NCBI RefSeq assembly: GCF_905220365.1
Contig: NC_061134.1
Coordinates: 10,555,001-10,619,000 of the forward strand
Origin: Vanessa cardui
Taxonomy: Eukaryota > Arthropoda > Insecta > Lepidoptera > Nymphalidae
Direction of reading: 5' to 3'
DNA length: 64,000 nucleotides
The position numbers and the translations under genes are program-made. Positions 12,471 through 24,840 of the stretch are shown one piece after another; the stretch's first letter is position 1; every line of letters begins with the position of its first letter. The notes under the pieces are model-generated. The model was not told where the DNA came from. It saw nothing but the letters and a program-made list of their open reading frames with translations, and searched no databases.

Positions 12471-15155
12471 TAACATATGCTTTATCAGTCTCATTAATGT
12501 ATAGTTAAAATATCAAGACATTACAATTTATACAGTATTGCTTGATTTAAAGATATTCCATGACGGATATATTTAAAAGAATCGCTGTTGAATGTACAGG
12601 ATCTCGGTTGAAAAACTGCAATAATGGCGTGTGTAGATCAGATAATCGCAGGTTATCCGCACCGTTTCCTCGCCTCCTCCCTAAAGACCTCCCTCCCCCC
12701 CAGTACATCATCTCATTTGAATTTCTAACTAGGAAACCTCCATGCAATTATTGGATTAATGTAAATTACGCAGTCTACAGCTCCACGGTGCACTATCAGG
12801 ACGGGGTTTAATTAGAATCCAGTTAATTCTAATAATAGTGCTGGCAATGAACGAAAATTTCTTTTAATACCATCGTGGAATCGTTAAGACGAAACTTGAC
12901 GTGATATGTAGACTGGATGTCTTTACGCAAAACACATCGCCGAAACAGAACATTCGTTTAACGAAGAGTATTCGTACAGCTCCTTCATTATCAATATTAA
13001 TAATCTTATATTTTGTTCCGTGTTTAAGTTAAAATGGTGAAGCCTTTGCACAGATATGTCATCTGAAATTACATTGGTATACATTATCATGAGCTGATTA
13101 GTTTGCCTATGTTTGAAGAAATAAAATATCAGATATCGTCAGTTTAAACGTTTGCCAATTCTAATAGTTTCGAAAGCCGTTATATTTAACCTCGATGTTT
13201 AACAAACTATGAAATGTTAACACATTAATATAACATGTTTATGAAACATAGTTTTTTATAACTAATGCTGGTTAAAAAATTCTCACATTCTCGAATGATT
13301 TTAGCAGTTTCAGTATATTCTCCTGTTACTAATTGTTTAATGACGGTTTCAGACATCAAACGAACGCAGTGCTAAGTTACCGCTTCGAATTTAAAAACCA
13401 AATGTTATAACGTCCATTAAATAAACGTGTCGATCAAAGACCGTGTCAATCGAAATGCGCATTTTTAATGACCACAGTCATTAAGGAGATACATTCGCAA
13501 TTCTATTCTTCTGCTCACCCTACCCAACTTATACACACCACAAGTCAACGTCCTGAAATCCGTAGCCCAGTGAAGGAGAGTCCGCAAACCCTAAACAAAG
13601 TTGAGGCGCGCCAAAACGACAAACAAAACACTGAAATATCCCGCCGTGACCTCGAAAACGTAGGTGAAAGGCCCCGGGATTCATGTAGGGGAACAAAAAA
13701 TGTCTAACCCCCGCAAGGAGCGGGGGGAAGCCGCCCATGAATGAGCGAAGGAGGCGCGCGTCCTTGGAGCAAAAAAGTCACGTGACCCGCGCAACAGGTG
13801 GCGCCGTAAGCGTGTCCTTGCTTGAATTAGAAAAAACAACAAGTTCGAATTTGGAACTCTGCCTTCGTGTTACATTTTTTTTTTCGTTTTCATCGTTCTA
13901 TGCGGACAGCGTGCATGTGTGTATCTCGATGACGTGTAAGATAGTACGAATCGATTTGTTGCGTCTTATCTTATGTGTGTAACAGATTATACAGAATACA
14001 ATAAATACATTTGTATAAACAACAATATTTTTATCTATCTACTACATAATTTAAGCAACACGTTATCTATCCGAATATAATTATAAATTTAAGTACGTAT
14101 ATGTCAAAATTACAAGATGTTACAATGATAACAGTAATTATTATTGTACGCTCGCAAAAAGTATTACAAAACTAAGCTGATACTTTTTATATCCAACAAG
14201 TTATAAAACAAGTAGAAGCTTGCTTCGTGAGCGTCCTTTATGAATGGGTCTCCCTCGGCCCCGCTTAACACAAATGTCACGACGCCCCGACGAGCCGGAA
14301 AACTCTCTTTTCTTCCTGAATTGTTGACACAATCCGCCATTCGAGAGTAAGCCTTAACACAGTGGCTTAGAGCTAAAACGTAACTGTAGCCGTTGAGAAA
14401 ATTTAAGGAATTTTCTGTGAAAGCACTCCATTACAATTTAGAACGTATTACGTGGTGATATGGTCGTTATTCGCGTAGCTAGCGTCGTTGTTAGCGGCAC
14501 GAAATCTTCCAGTCTCCTGCGGCAAATTGTTTCCTCACGCGGCGTGTTTGTATTTTATTATACATTTTTATTTCTCGATAACATTAGCTTAACCGACTTT
14601 TCATTGCCTTCGCTAGGGTTGTCGCCTGGCATGTATAATAAAGAAGCGAATTAGTTTAACGACTTATTTCTTGTTACTCTTTCATGCGTTTTATGCTGCC
14701 GCTGGTTTTGATAAATGCCAGTCATAATGTTAATTATTTTTACGACTGCATGTATAATTTTTACATGCTGATAGCGGCACTAATAGTTTCATTTGTAGGC
14801 AACTGAGTAATTATTTCAATTTCGCAATGATTAAATGTATTTATTTGTATAATCAATTGATCATTAGCATTGCACAAATCCGCCGGAGATCAGTATGAAA
14901 TAAGACGTCTGACCTTTATATAATTAAAGCAGTAATTACAAGTAAAATAAAAATTAAAACATGAGCACGGAGTAAAAAATAATAATTAATGAACGTTATA
15001 ACCGTTTTAGCTTGTAAAATGCACGCATTAACTTTCAAAGAACATTACGGAAACATTTATTTAGCTGTATATTATTTATTTATCGTTTAACGAAAACGCG
15101 ACGTTTATATTAAATAACGTGAATTTTGTAACAGTTTTAAAGTTATAAGCAATTA
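12471..15155. other. Non-coding DNA without recognised repeats
   Basis: Contains the GC-rich patch at 13540-13830 and a second mildly GC-rich stretch at 14215-14340. No open frame here shows a recognisable product. Confidence 0.45.
13540..13830. promoter_or_regulatory. Isolated GC-rich patch, unknown role
   Basis: A GC/CpG-rich block in AT-rich surroundings, containing CACGTG at 13780-13785 (an E-box/CLEAR-like core) and a C/G-run hairpin near 13708-13726 (CCCCCGC...GCGGGGG). Short open frames on both strands give products without recognisable motifs. A conserved regulatory element or promoter is possible. Confidence 0.25.
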
Positions 15156-15157
15156 TA

Positions 15158-15495
15158 GTACGAGACAACTTAGATGTAGCATCGGCAAAATTCGTAAAAC
15201 CGATCACACCCGAATTGAGTATGCTATCCAAAATTATCTATATTTATTTCTTATGTGAATATGATATTCACACAAACGTAATAACTTGTAATAATTATAT
15301 GATCTAATATATTCGTCAATTTCACACGTCGATTTACATGCACTTGCTTTCTCGGGTTGAACTGACGCGAGAATCTATAGCGACGAATAGCGTCAAATGG
15401 CGCGATATTTATATGTTAGATTTCTGCTGGTTGGGTTAATCGCCAATAATTGGTTTAAAAAAAAAATCCTATGCCATATCTAAGTTGTGTCGTAC
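15158..15495 (+). mobile_element. Short TIR element, copy 1 (candidate Tc1/mariner-type MITE)
   Basis: The terminal inverted repeats are GTACGAGACAACTTAGAT (15158-15175) and the near-complement ATCTAAGTTGTGTCGTAC (15478-15495). TA dinucleotides at 15156-15157 and 15496-15497 fit a TA target-site duplication. It has no coding capacity (338 bp). The interior matches the element at 45755-46040 in opposite orientation, including GCATCGGCAAAATTCGTAAA, ACCGATCACA and CATGCACTTGCTTTCTCGGG. Confidence 0.8.
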
Positions 15496-15933
15496 TATAC
15501 AATAAAATATAAACAACTAGTGATGACCCTGAAAAAGATTTAAAGTTATCACAGCGCGTGTAACAACCCTAAGAAAAGTTGGCGCGTTGTAGGAACGTCA
15601 AAAACGTCGGGGCGCGAACAAATATGTGCTTACCCGGGGGCCGGTGGCGCCGTCTAAACTCCGAGTTAATCCAACTCGGGCCACGTAACTGTCGTTTTTC
15701 TTTCGAGTTTTATTCGCCTTTTTACATACCTTGTTTAGATGTTTCGGTTTGCTTGTTTAAACTATGACTTTTTTGTTTAAATTTTAACGGACTCTTGCTT
15801 GAAATTGTGACGTAATTTTGTATTTTTTTCCTATCTATCCATGTAATAAAATTGGAGTGTCTGTTTGTATTATTAAAATAGCCCTTTTTTACTTAACACG
15901 GTACATATACCAAAATAACATTTCTACAATTTT

Positions 15934-16085
15934 TGTCCGTCTGTCTGTTTGTTCTGGCTAATCTCTGGAACGGCTGGACCGATTTTGACGGGACTTTCAC
16001 TGGCAGATAACTGATATAATAAGGAGTAAGTTAGGCTACAATAACATTTTTTGTTTAATTCAAACGCGTACCAGGTACGCACAGC
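15934..16085 (+). repeat. Repeat G (CTGGACCGATTTTGACGGGACTTTCA-type)
   Basis: Contains GTCTGTCTGTTTGTTCTGGC, GGCTGGACCGATTTTGACGG and ACTTTCACTGGCAGATAACT, a block that recurs in reverse orientation near 19530-19625. It is a fragment of an unclassified dispersed element. Confidence 0.6.
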
Positions 16086-16524
16086 TACTTGTACAGCGAT
16101 TACAAATAAAAAAAAAAGTTTAAACGAAACGAATTCAATTTAACAATTTATAAAAATGTTCAGCGGTTTATTTAGTCGTAGTTTAAACAAATTACTCGGT
16201 TCGCCTCGGCCTCTCGACCCTCCAACGGAATCCTTTACATTTCCCTCTTCGCACTTGTCTGATTTTTTTTTTTTTATTACCTTTCGGCGCGAACGTTAGA
16301 CGCCCGAAGCGCCACTTGGTTCTGCACACTTTACTTTTACTTGTCATACTGTATTCCTCTCTGTTTTTGTGATTTGAGAGTTTCGCGTGATTTCGTCGAC
16401 GAAACTTGAAAACGTCATTCGACAATGGTATAGGTACTCGCCCTCCGCATACTTTGGTTGATTTACACTGTTATGTGTTATTATTGTTCACTATTATTGG
16501 TGGTTCTTTTGTTTTTTTTTTGTA

Positions 16525-16742
16525 TGGTATATGTTGGCGGACGAGCATATGGGCCCCCTGATGGTAAGTGGTCACCATCACCCATAGACAATGACTCTGT
16601 AAGAAATATTAACTATTCCTTACATCTTCAATGTGTCATCAACCTTGGGAACTAAGATTTTATGTCCCTTGTGTCTGTAGTTACACTGGCTCACTCACCC
16701 TTCAAACCGGAACACAACAATACTGAGTACTGTTATTTGTAA
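16525..16742 (-). mobile_element. A-tailed SINE E, truncated copy
   Basis: Reverse orientation. It shares GACGAGCATATGGGCC, GATGGTAAGTGGTCACCATC and CTCACTCACCCTTCAAACCG with 34130-34446. The T run at 16510-16521 is the minus-strand A tail. The copy stops about 75 bp short of the head seen at 34130-34446. Confidence 0.8.
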
Positions 16743-17518
16743 GAAACAAAACCCTTAACTGTTTTCAATTGCATTACAGATGAGATCATTCTTTGTATAC
16801 TTTACAAGCAAGTTGTAATTTTAAAATAAATATTACCTAGACGATGTTTCTGATGTAATTAAATTATATTAGCTTTAGGGGAGAGGACTGATCTGTAACA
16901 TAGGTAATTGTATTAGCCTAGCTAGGATATCTAGCACCTATATTGTTCTATATCAACTCTTGATCGTCATTTTTTGTGGAATATAATACATTAACGATCT
17001 TTATGTAAAAAAATATAAACTAAGTCATTTTGGACATCGTCAGTTCTAAATAAAGTTACTTTGATGGATTTCATGTTTTTTTTTTAATTGTGATATTTAC
17101 AAGCTATGGCCTGACCCGCAGCTTCAATTGCATTTAATTTAGATTATACATGCCACTTTTAATTTAGTAGCACTCATTGACGACTGTCTTCTCTGTCCTG
17201 ACCTTCTCAATAATTTCATTATATATATAAGATAATTAATCAAATGTTAATGTTACTCTTCTAAAATAAGTGTGGCGTAGCCTATTTTTCTATTATAATT
17301 TTTATTTATTTTTTTTTACTTTTGTTAAATTATAAGTGTGTATTTTATGTTTTAATTATTTTTTATAAATTTTATTATTTTATTAATATCAACGGACAGA
17401 ATAAATACGACAAGTCTTTTTATATACGTAAGCGCGCGAGCGATGTACTTATTCAAATATACAACATTATTCAGCCTTATAATATTAATTTGCAGATACT
17501 TGTATGATCACTACATAT

Positions 17519-17610
17519 TGTAAAACAAAGTCCCCGTGTCTGTATGTTCGCGATAAACTCCAAAACTACTTAACAGATTTTCATGCGGTTTTCACTAATA
17601 GACAGACGGA
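17519..17610 (-). repeat. Degenerate fragment of repeat B
   Basis: AAAACAAAGTCCCCGTGTCTG and TTTTCATGCGGTTTTCACTAATAGACAGA resemble one end of repeat B in the orientation of the 63148 copy. Confidence 0.5.
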
Positions 17611-19390
17611 TTCATAAGGAAAGTTTAGGTATATCATTTATTAAGGTTTTTGTGTATATAAGTTGAAATAGAACAACAATTGTTAAACATGTCGAAAAAA
17701 AACAGCAAAAAAAACTTATGTCCATCTATGGTAAGGCGAGACGGGCCTATACAATAATAATAAACAAATCTTCGAGACGTTCGATCAAATCGCAACGACA
17801 GACCTCAAATATTTATCCCAATCGAAACCTCCATTCACGGGTTAAAACATTAAAATACCACATCCAAATTTAACACCTGCGTGCCAGACGACAAAGATCG
17901 GCATACGTGTGCTGTGGGGTACGAATTAGGAGCGGCCGCTATAACAACAGGGGGACAGGGAGATATCGATTTTGGATGAGAAACTGGACTAGAGACATGC
18001 AAGGCTTAATATCAATTCGAGATAACCTTTACGTGAACACTGTTTCGCTTTGAGATAGTTATTTGAGTTATAAAATTATTTATATTTATTATAATCTCGT
18101 TTTATAACTTCATGTTTATAAAATTCGTGCGTTTTATTATAGTAATAGTTGTGATTATTATTAGTATTGTTCGATTTCGATTTTAATTAAATTTAGTTTA
18201 TATTTAATTGTTAATAACATTGGTTGTTAAGGATTTTTAATAGTTGTTACACGTTCGTTATATACACAAAATATGCCGTCTTAATTCTAATAGAACAAAT
18301 TAACTTGTAGCAAATGTTATAAGGACATATGTAGTTGATCGAAATGATATCTATATGTAGAATGGTGTCTATTATTAAAACACTGGAGTCCGATACCAAA
18401 CTCAATTAAAGAAAAAAATGCTTTAAAAACTAATTTATATTATTAATTATTGCAATCTAGTTATACACTGTTTCGTTGTCATTAATAGTTAGTAAGTGAA
18501 TAAAAAAAAAACAAAAGAAGATCACAGAACATTCGATTTTACATATTACTTTTTCTTTTTAAATATTGTAACATAATTTTAACATTTTGTAACATAATTG
18601 CGAATAATGGTATGATTACAAAAAAAAAACTCTAGTGAATTGTAATAAATCATAATTCAAATTTAACTGTGATATATTTATATGTATGTTAATATATAGA
18701 CAATACATAGACAAAGATATATCAGCCATAATTTTTAGTTGCAATATTATGTAAAAAATTAAACTTAAAGTACACAGACGTAAACTACTGTGAAATGAAT
18801 AATAATTACAAAACAATATTACTGTTACTAAAAATTATAAAGAAACTTGTGGATAAGGGCCTTAAAACATTAATAATTTGCTATAATAATACTTACAAGT
18901 ATAAATATTTATATAAACTTTGAATAGAAAGTTATACAATGCGTGTATGTTGTCCGTCGTTGCGCTTAATGTCAAAACGTTGTGTAAAACATGCCTATTA
19001 TTTGTATTTTTGTATTTATAAAATTAAAATTGTAAATTTTTAAGTATCTAAATTTCAAAGGAAGGATTTGTTACGCTAGCTCTTCTTTCCAGCATTCACA
19101 TCGTAATGATTAGTATTGTAATTTGTACATCTTATTTTGTATACTAATGTTTATAGTTTACTTGTTTTTAAATATGATTTTAGATATATTTTTCTAAAAA
19201 AAATATTTCATTAATTCATGTAATGAGAGTATCAAATGAATTTGAGTTAATTAGTGCAAAGTTTTATTTTGAGTTGCATTTCGCTAAGCAGAGCTATAAC
19301 TAATCGAAATATCATTTAAATCTATCCATTACGATTACGCGAATACTAACCGATACTATGTTATCATGACTATATATCTCTGTATCCAAG
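17611..19390. other. AT-rich non-coding DNA
   Basis: No gene or repeat is recognised. A moderately GC-rich stretch at 17880-17990 includes GCGGCCGC and may be conserved, but nothing identifies it. Confidence 0.45.
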
Positions 19391-19396
19391 AAACAT

Positions 19397-19460
19397 CAAT
19401 ACTAATATTATAAATGCGAAAGTAACTCTGTGAGTTGCAATTTCACGGTCAAACCACGAA
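19397..19460 (-). repeat. Truncated repeat A fragment
   Basis: ATACTAATATTATAAATGCG, AAGTAACTCTGTG and TTTCACGGTCAAACCACGAACG match the 3' end of repeat A in reverse. Confidence 0.65.
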
Positions 19461-19529
19461 CGAAAAGTAAAAACTTCTTTGTGCGTTAAATTTAATTTAT
19501 CTTCGTCCGCATTTGAATTTATCAAAAAA

Positions 19530-19625
19530 AGTTATTACTGTAGTTGTACTCCTCAATTCATCAGCTTTCTGCAAGTGAAAGTCCCTTAAAAGCAATCTAG
19601 CCAGAACAAACGTATAGACAGGCAG
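19530..19625 (-). repeat. Repeat G fragment, reverse orientation
   Basis: CTGCAAGTGAAAGTCCCTT and CTAGCCAGAACAAACGTATAGACAGGCAG are the reverse complement of the block at 15934-16085. Confidence 0.55.
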
Positions 19626-19783
19626 TTATTTAGTTATGCGTGTGCATATAATAAAATTGATTTCAAGATTACTATCTCCTATACTGAGGAGTTAATTATT
19701 ATTATTCCCATTGTCGTTATAAGTGGACTAGTAACAAAGAGTTTCGACGATCATCACGTCATCCTCCTGCCCTTATCCCAATT

Positions 19784-19897
19784 TTATTCGAGGTCGGCGT
19801 AGCATGTCTTCTCCTTCCATACCTCTCTATCGGACGTCATCTCAGAAATAACATTATTTCTAAGCATATCTTCTTTCACACAATCCATCCACCGTTT
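19784..19897 (-). pseudogene. C-terminal remnant of a non-LTR retrotransposon reverse-transcriptase ORF
   Basis: Reading on the minus strand from 19897, 37 codons and a stop give KRWMDCVKEDMLRNN followed by ISEMTSDREVWKEKTCYADLE. I recognise this as the typical C-terminal tail of a lepidopteran LINE ORF2. A stop codon (19898-19900) sits immediately upstream in frame, so this is a dead 5'-truncated fragment. The following 3' tail (about 19740-19783) contains AGGGCAGGAGGATGACGTG on the minus strand. Confidence 0.8.
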
Positions 19898-19989
19898 CTA
19901 GTTTCGATCGTCAACTATAAAGCTATCGATTATCAAATGATCGAGGATCAGAAGCTAGTCTAGTAGACATCGTATGGTGGATTCCTCAG

Positions 19990-22740
19990 TCTGAAACCTT
20001 AAACACTTATTATTAGATAAAGCTTCTCTAGTGATGAACCAGGTCTTCTTTTTATATTACTATGGCAACACTTTTAATAATTAAAAAAAAAATTGGATAT
20101 TAAAGCAAAGAGCAAAATTTTTTAAAGCCTAATTGGTATTTATTTCTATTATATATTTCTTTATAATTGCATGTGTTTGTAATATAGTATGTATATATTG
20201 TTATTGATTTGAACAATGTACACACTATATTCTAAACAATTAGCCTCCCGTTTTCCATATTTAACAAGATCCGAACAAGCTATATTTTTAAAATAAAAAA
20301 CATATATATATTTACGCAAATTGCATAAATATAAAAAATTAAAACTAAGCTTAAAACGAAAACACAATTGAATTTTTGTGCAAATAATAAAATAGTATTT
20401 GAATTTGAAATAGCAAATACGGCAAACATGAAATCTATTACAGATTTTCTAAACGCAGAACAACAAAGGTCGTAGAATAGCAAATCTATTTGTTGACGCC
20501 ATGTCGATAAATAACTATAAATGTATGTAAACGTTGATTGTAATTCGCAACGAAACTGCATTACACGGCCGAATGGAATCGTCATAAAATTTTACTACCT
20601 CCGATACGATAAGACGTCTCTCTCCTTAGTCGGGTAACATTTGAAACATCGACCTCAAAAACTTATTACAATGCGCCCAACCCTGCTCATTATCTCTGGC
20701 CATAGCACCGAATCGATAGCAAAACACACGCAAACTATTTCACACACACAAGCGCATTCTAAACGAAAGTACGCTTACTCGTAACCGGCGCGTCAACTTA
20801 AAACTTAATTATAATTAATTAATTCCAATTGGTCTCTATCCCCGTCACACTAATACTGTCTTGAATATAGCCATCTCGCTCTAACATAGAGGCGAGGGGT
20901 AGAAACGCGGTATTGTGTTTTCGAAGACCTTTTATCGCGGAGGCATTTCACGAAGTGGAGCATTCGTCGGTTCGATTCCTTTCGGAATTTATTAGCACTT
21001 AGATTTTAATTGGACTTCTATTGAGTGAGCTTTTTTCGAATATTCTAGGTACTTACAGTTAGGTGTAAACTAAGCCATTCGTTAAAAAATTTCAAAAATT
21101 TCGCCTTTTAACAAATAAACAAAAAAATTATAATAAAAGTGAGGTATTTTATACGTGAAGAATAGGCGTAATGTGAACCGTTTAGAACACACACAAATAA
21201 AGAAATTTTAAAAAATTTCGCTCAAAAATATTCAGCTTCAATATTCAAAAATATCTAATTTATTGGTGCCAACAAATCAAAACAAAATGGCTGTCGTTGA
21301 ACGAAGTATAATTTAATTGTAATCATCACTACATCGAGCGTTGACGAGTATCAATGAGGATGCGACTAAGGGTCCTTTCCACCCTACCCCCTTACCACCC
21401 AAGAAGGGGTTGTGCCCCCCTCATTACCATATTTCATTTACTCAACGAAATTATGCTAATTACTTATATTGCTTTGTGTAAAAAGGAAATTTATAAGGAT
21501 TAAAGTTACTCCCTCACCGCCTTAAACCGGTTCGATCCGATTCAGACTAGTTGCAGCAAGTTTGAGGATGAATTATTTAAGAGGTTCAAAAAAGTTCCGA
21601 GGGCACCCGTGTTTCGCGATTGCGATTATAATCGGACGCAATTAAAATTCAAATTGGGGGATTTTTTAATTTTGTTATTGATGACCCTCTCCCGCGGTCC
21701 GATTGAATTGGACTTTGTTAAAACTTCCCGGGAAGTTTGCTGTGATTCTTGTTCATAATTCGCTTATTTATACTAAGGACCCTTCCACACTGGCTTTAAA
21801 TAACACAGTTTTAACCTTTACGTAATTTAATAACGAAATATATTTTTTGCACACAAGAAATAAAGTTTAATGGTTTAAATTTAATGCGTCGGTTTTGATA
21901 AAAATATATATTTATGATATTGCAATTTTCAATTATAAATAATTCAACCACTGACATTTACTTAAAAAAAAAAAACATCCAATATTGTAATATCATTAAA
22001 TATCATCGCACCGAATACAGGCCTCGCGATATTGTGTGTCGTTATTAACATTGTCTTAATGATTCATACTTTAATATATAGGTGAGGGCATATTACATAG
22101 TCGTGCGATATAAATTATATCGTTCGAATTGAATTATAGTAATGAAATACCGAGTTGCTTTGGGCACGGAGAGCCCCCGGCCGCTAGTTTCACAACTTAT
22201 CCCGGCTAAGGCGACTCCTTATTTAAATGTAAATTAGGTTCATTTCACGAAATTAATGTCGTAGAGTTCCACCCCCAACGTAGAGACACCATTATACGAG
22301 CCTTTTTCGGATAGTTTCATTCAATAAGGCGTTTTATTAAACTCGAATCTTTACGAACGTGCGATCGCATACGCATTCATAAAATTAATCGTCTCGAATA
22401 TTCTTCATTGTTTATTTTATTATGTGTGTTATTAATTTCATCATTTATTATATACTGGTGATGTTGTTGCAACTCGCTATAAATAATGGCGTGTATTATC
22501 TGGTTGCCATGTTCGTTTTGCTGGTAATTGTTTTCTTTTATAAATTATTCATTAACATTGTTATTGATCGAAGGAATAAATTTTGAATTTAAAGATTTTT
22601 TTTTTTCAATTTTTTTTTTTCTATTAATACAAAAATAATTGATTCATTGATATTGTTCTATATTCAATATGTTACGAAATTTTATTTTCCTTATTGAATA
22701 TCGCAATCTATAACAAAGAGTCACACAAATTAATTCAATA
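19990..22740. other. AT-rich non-coding DNA
   Basis: No recognised repeat or coding exon. The 20600-20780 and 21300-21600 parts are less AT-rich. Open frames at 20161-20585 minus encode low-complexity hydrophobic products and look spurious. Confidence 0.45.
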
Positions 22741-22748
22741 CCATCATT

Positions 22749-22877
22749 GCATAGTATTAAACAAAGTCACTTACTGTCTGTCCATATATATGCTTAGACC
22801 TTTGAAATTACGCAACGGATTTTGATGCGGTTTTTTTTTAATAGATAGAGTGATTTGAGGGGAACTTTTTGTATATA
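22749..22877 (-). repeat. Repeat B, first part of a copy split by an insertion
   Basis: GCATAGTATTAAACAAAGTC, ACGCAACGGATTTTGATGCGG and TTTTTTTAATAGATAG match repeat B in reverse orientation. The match stops where the foldback element begins and resumes near 23963 with ACTGATAATTTTAGAAGTTTC, about 1.08 kb away. Confidence 0.75.
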
Positions 22878-23234
22878 TTATAAATAAAAAAAAACCGCCT
22901 TCAAAAATGAACTAAAAAGAAAAAAATAATCAGTTACATCCATATCCAATTTACGATTTTTTAATCACCTCTCAAAGTCGGTGCCAACATTGCTAATATA
23001 GGTACATAATACATAATGCATACATACAAAAACTAAATCTATTTATTGTATAGATGACACCATTAGACAAACCTTACTATCGATACAAATTAAATGATTT
23101 CAATATAGAAATTTATTTACTTTGTTGGCACCGACTTCAAAAGGTGATTAAAAAATCGTAAATTGTATATGGATGTAACTGATTATTTTTTTCTTTTTAG
23201 TTCATTTTTGAAGGCGGTTTTTTTTTATTTATAA
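22878..23234. mobile_element. Foldback element with 111-bp inverted arms
   Basis: The left arm (22878-22988) and right arm (23124-23234) are inverted copies with about four mismatches, around a 135-bp loop. The outer end carries AAAACCGCCTTCAAAAATG and the inner end AAGTCGGTGCCAAC, the same layout as 4106-4710, although the rest of the arms is unrelated in sequence. Confidence 0.85.
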
Positions 23235-23948
23235 AAATTTATTTAATGCTTTTCAGTGTTGTTTTGTTATTTATAATTACAATTGGTAGTGTTTGTCATT
23301 CACTTTATTATACTCAGTACATTTCGGCTTTCGACTTGACAAACATAACTCAACGCCGTTTCAATACGATGTGGACTGCAACTCAAATTAAGCGTTACCT
23401 AAGTTACAATAGCCTAATGTTAACTGCTCATCGCCAATTAGACAATAACATTTTTCCCGATGCAATGCCGTTAATCATTGAGGAATTCTCCTGGTAGTCC
23501 ACCATCAGCTAGACTTCATCATAGGCATGTTTACTAACACCAATTGCTTGACGACTATCTTAAAGAAATAGAACTAAACCCGTAAAATAGTTACTTACTA
23601 ATAGGTTCTGATTACCAGTTGTGGTCTTCATCATCAGTTCCACTTCATCAAATGTCACTTTTCGTGAGCATATGACCAAGGCACTTTGAATAAAACCGAA
23701 ATCACTATAGGTGTGCCTATAAAATTTGAGGAGTTCCCTCAATTTCTCCAGGATCCCATCATCAGATCCTGATCTCCTGACAATGGGACCACCTGTAAAA
23801 CATGCCCTTTCAAACAAAAAAAGAATTGTCAAAATCGGCCAAGCCATCTTCGAGTAATTCGGTAACATACATAAAAAATAAAAAAAAAAAAAAAAAAAAA
23901 AAGGCCCCGACGAATTGAGAACCTCCTCCTTTTTTTGAAGTCGGTTAA
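23235..23948 (-). repeat. Repeat C in reverse orientation, with a T/A run
   Basis: The right end, read on the minus strand, gives AACCGACTTCAAAAAAAGG, AGGAGGTTCTCAATTCGTCG, a long T run, GGCCGATTTTGACAATTC and TTTGTTTGAAAGGGC, matching the 3007-3410 copy. Open frames of 83 codons (+, 23246-23497) and 132 codons (-, 23560-23958) span it. The second reads straight through the homopolymer run (Phe-rich) and neither shows a known domain, so I do not call them genes. Between 23235 and about 23560 the similarity to the other copy is not clear. Confidence 0.55.
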
Positions 23949-23962
23949 AAAAGGACAATATA

Positions 23963-24010
23963 TATAAAAAAAACTGATAATTTTAGAAGTTTCTATTATG
24001 AGGTCGTAAA
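23963..24010 (-). repeat. Repeat B, second part of the split copy
   Basis: AAAACTGATAATTTTAGAAGTTTC continues the element begun at 22749; the same phrase, GATTTTAGAAGTTTCC, occurs inside the intact copy at about 63315. Confidence 0.65.
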
Positions 24011-24435
24011 TATATATTCTCTAGTGTATTTAGTGACAGTATTGCCCTAGTTTTTAAATATAAATGATATATTATCCCCTCTTTTTTATTAATATCGATC
24101 TTCTAAGATGCAAAACTCTGGTCACCCTCTCCGGACGAAGTAATGGCCGCTCTATGATTATATGGACAGACGAGTCATTACTCCTGTGTAAGTGTTGTTG
24201 CGAATTGCTAATGTTGTGCTTTTAGAATTTTACACACTAATTAATTGTTGCCTTAAGAATGCTTTCACACCACTCATTTTAAATAGTCCTCACTCATTGC
24301 ACTTTAAGATCTTAACTCGAGTTGTTTATTAAATGAGTTTGTGTTAAATATATTTAAATCTCTCCGTCGTTGGAGTCTGTGAAGAACAATACACTATTAA
24401 CAAAAATGTGTAGTCTTCTTAAGTCCCTTTGAATC

Positions 24436-24510
24436 GTCATAAGTTGAATGCTACCACTGGTTCGGAATATAGATTATACAGAAAAGAACCGGCAAGTGCC
24501 TAGAAACTAT
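24436..24510 (-). repeat. Fragment of the jockey-like LINE 3' UTR
   Basis: GCTACCACTGGTTCGGAATATAG and AGAAAAGAACCGGCAAGTGCC match the 3' non-coding part of the element at 44095-44497, in the same orientation. Confidence 0.65.
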
Positions 24511-24614
24511 AGCTACTGACTTCATCTAAGTCAACGAACATTATACCGTTTGATAAGTAACTTCTGAGTATGTTTTCCTAAACCTCTCAATTTTCCATTG
24601 CATTCAACTTTTGT

Positions 24615-24818
24615 CGTAGAACCGACAACCATTGGGGAAAACGTGTTCTAGAGTGGAGACCGCGTCTCGGCAAACGTAGTGTAGGACGTCCTCAGGCACG
24701 GTGGAGTGACGATATACGCAAGGCGGCAGGCAGGGGCTGGATGCGAGTAGCCGGAGAAAGACCACAGTGGCGTGCACTGGGAGAGGCCTATGTCCAGCAG
24801 TGGACAAAAATAGGCTGA
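24615..24818 (+). pseudogene. 3' end of an RTE-like LINE ORF, severely 5'-truncated
   Basis: An open frame of 67 codons plus stop has no start codon of its own. It reads GKRVLEWRPRLGKRSVGRP, ARWSDDIRKAAGRGWMRVAG and RALGEAYVQQWTKIG, the familiar C-terminal tail of lepidopteran endonuclease/reverse-transcriptase proteins. It is followed at once by a TGATGATGA tail. The insert is flanked by a 13-bp direct repeat, ATTCAACTTTTGT, at 24602-24614 and 24839-24851, a convincing target-site duplication. There is no internal stop or frameshift, so the insertion is young or recently copied from an active element. Confidence 0.88.
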
Positions 24819-24840
24819 TGATGATGATGATGATGATGAT
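24816..24840 (+). repeat. (TGA)n microsatellite forming the LINE 3' tail
   Basis: About eight TGA/GAT units directly after the LINE stop codon; simple-repeat tails of this kind are typical of RTE-type elements. Confidence 0.9.

Noticed and set aside
23246..23497. 83-codon + strand open frame with a hydrophobic start resembling a signal peptide
   Set aside because: It sits inside a composite repeat next to the foldback arm. The hydrophobic start is what T-rich DNA gives by chance, and no conserved cysteine pattern or domain follows.
23560..23958. 132-codon minus-strand open frame, the longest bar one in the window
   Set aside because: It translates through repeat C, including a homopolymer run coding only Phe, and lacks any domain.
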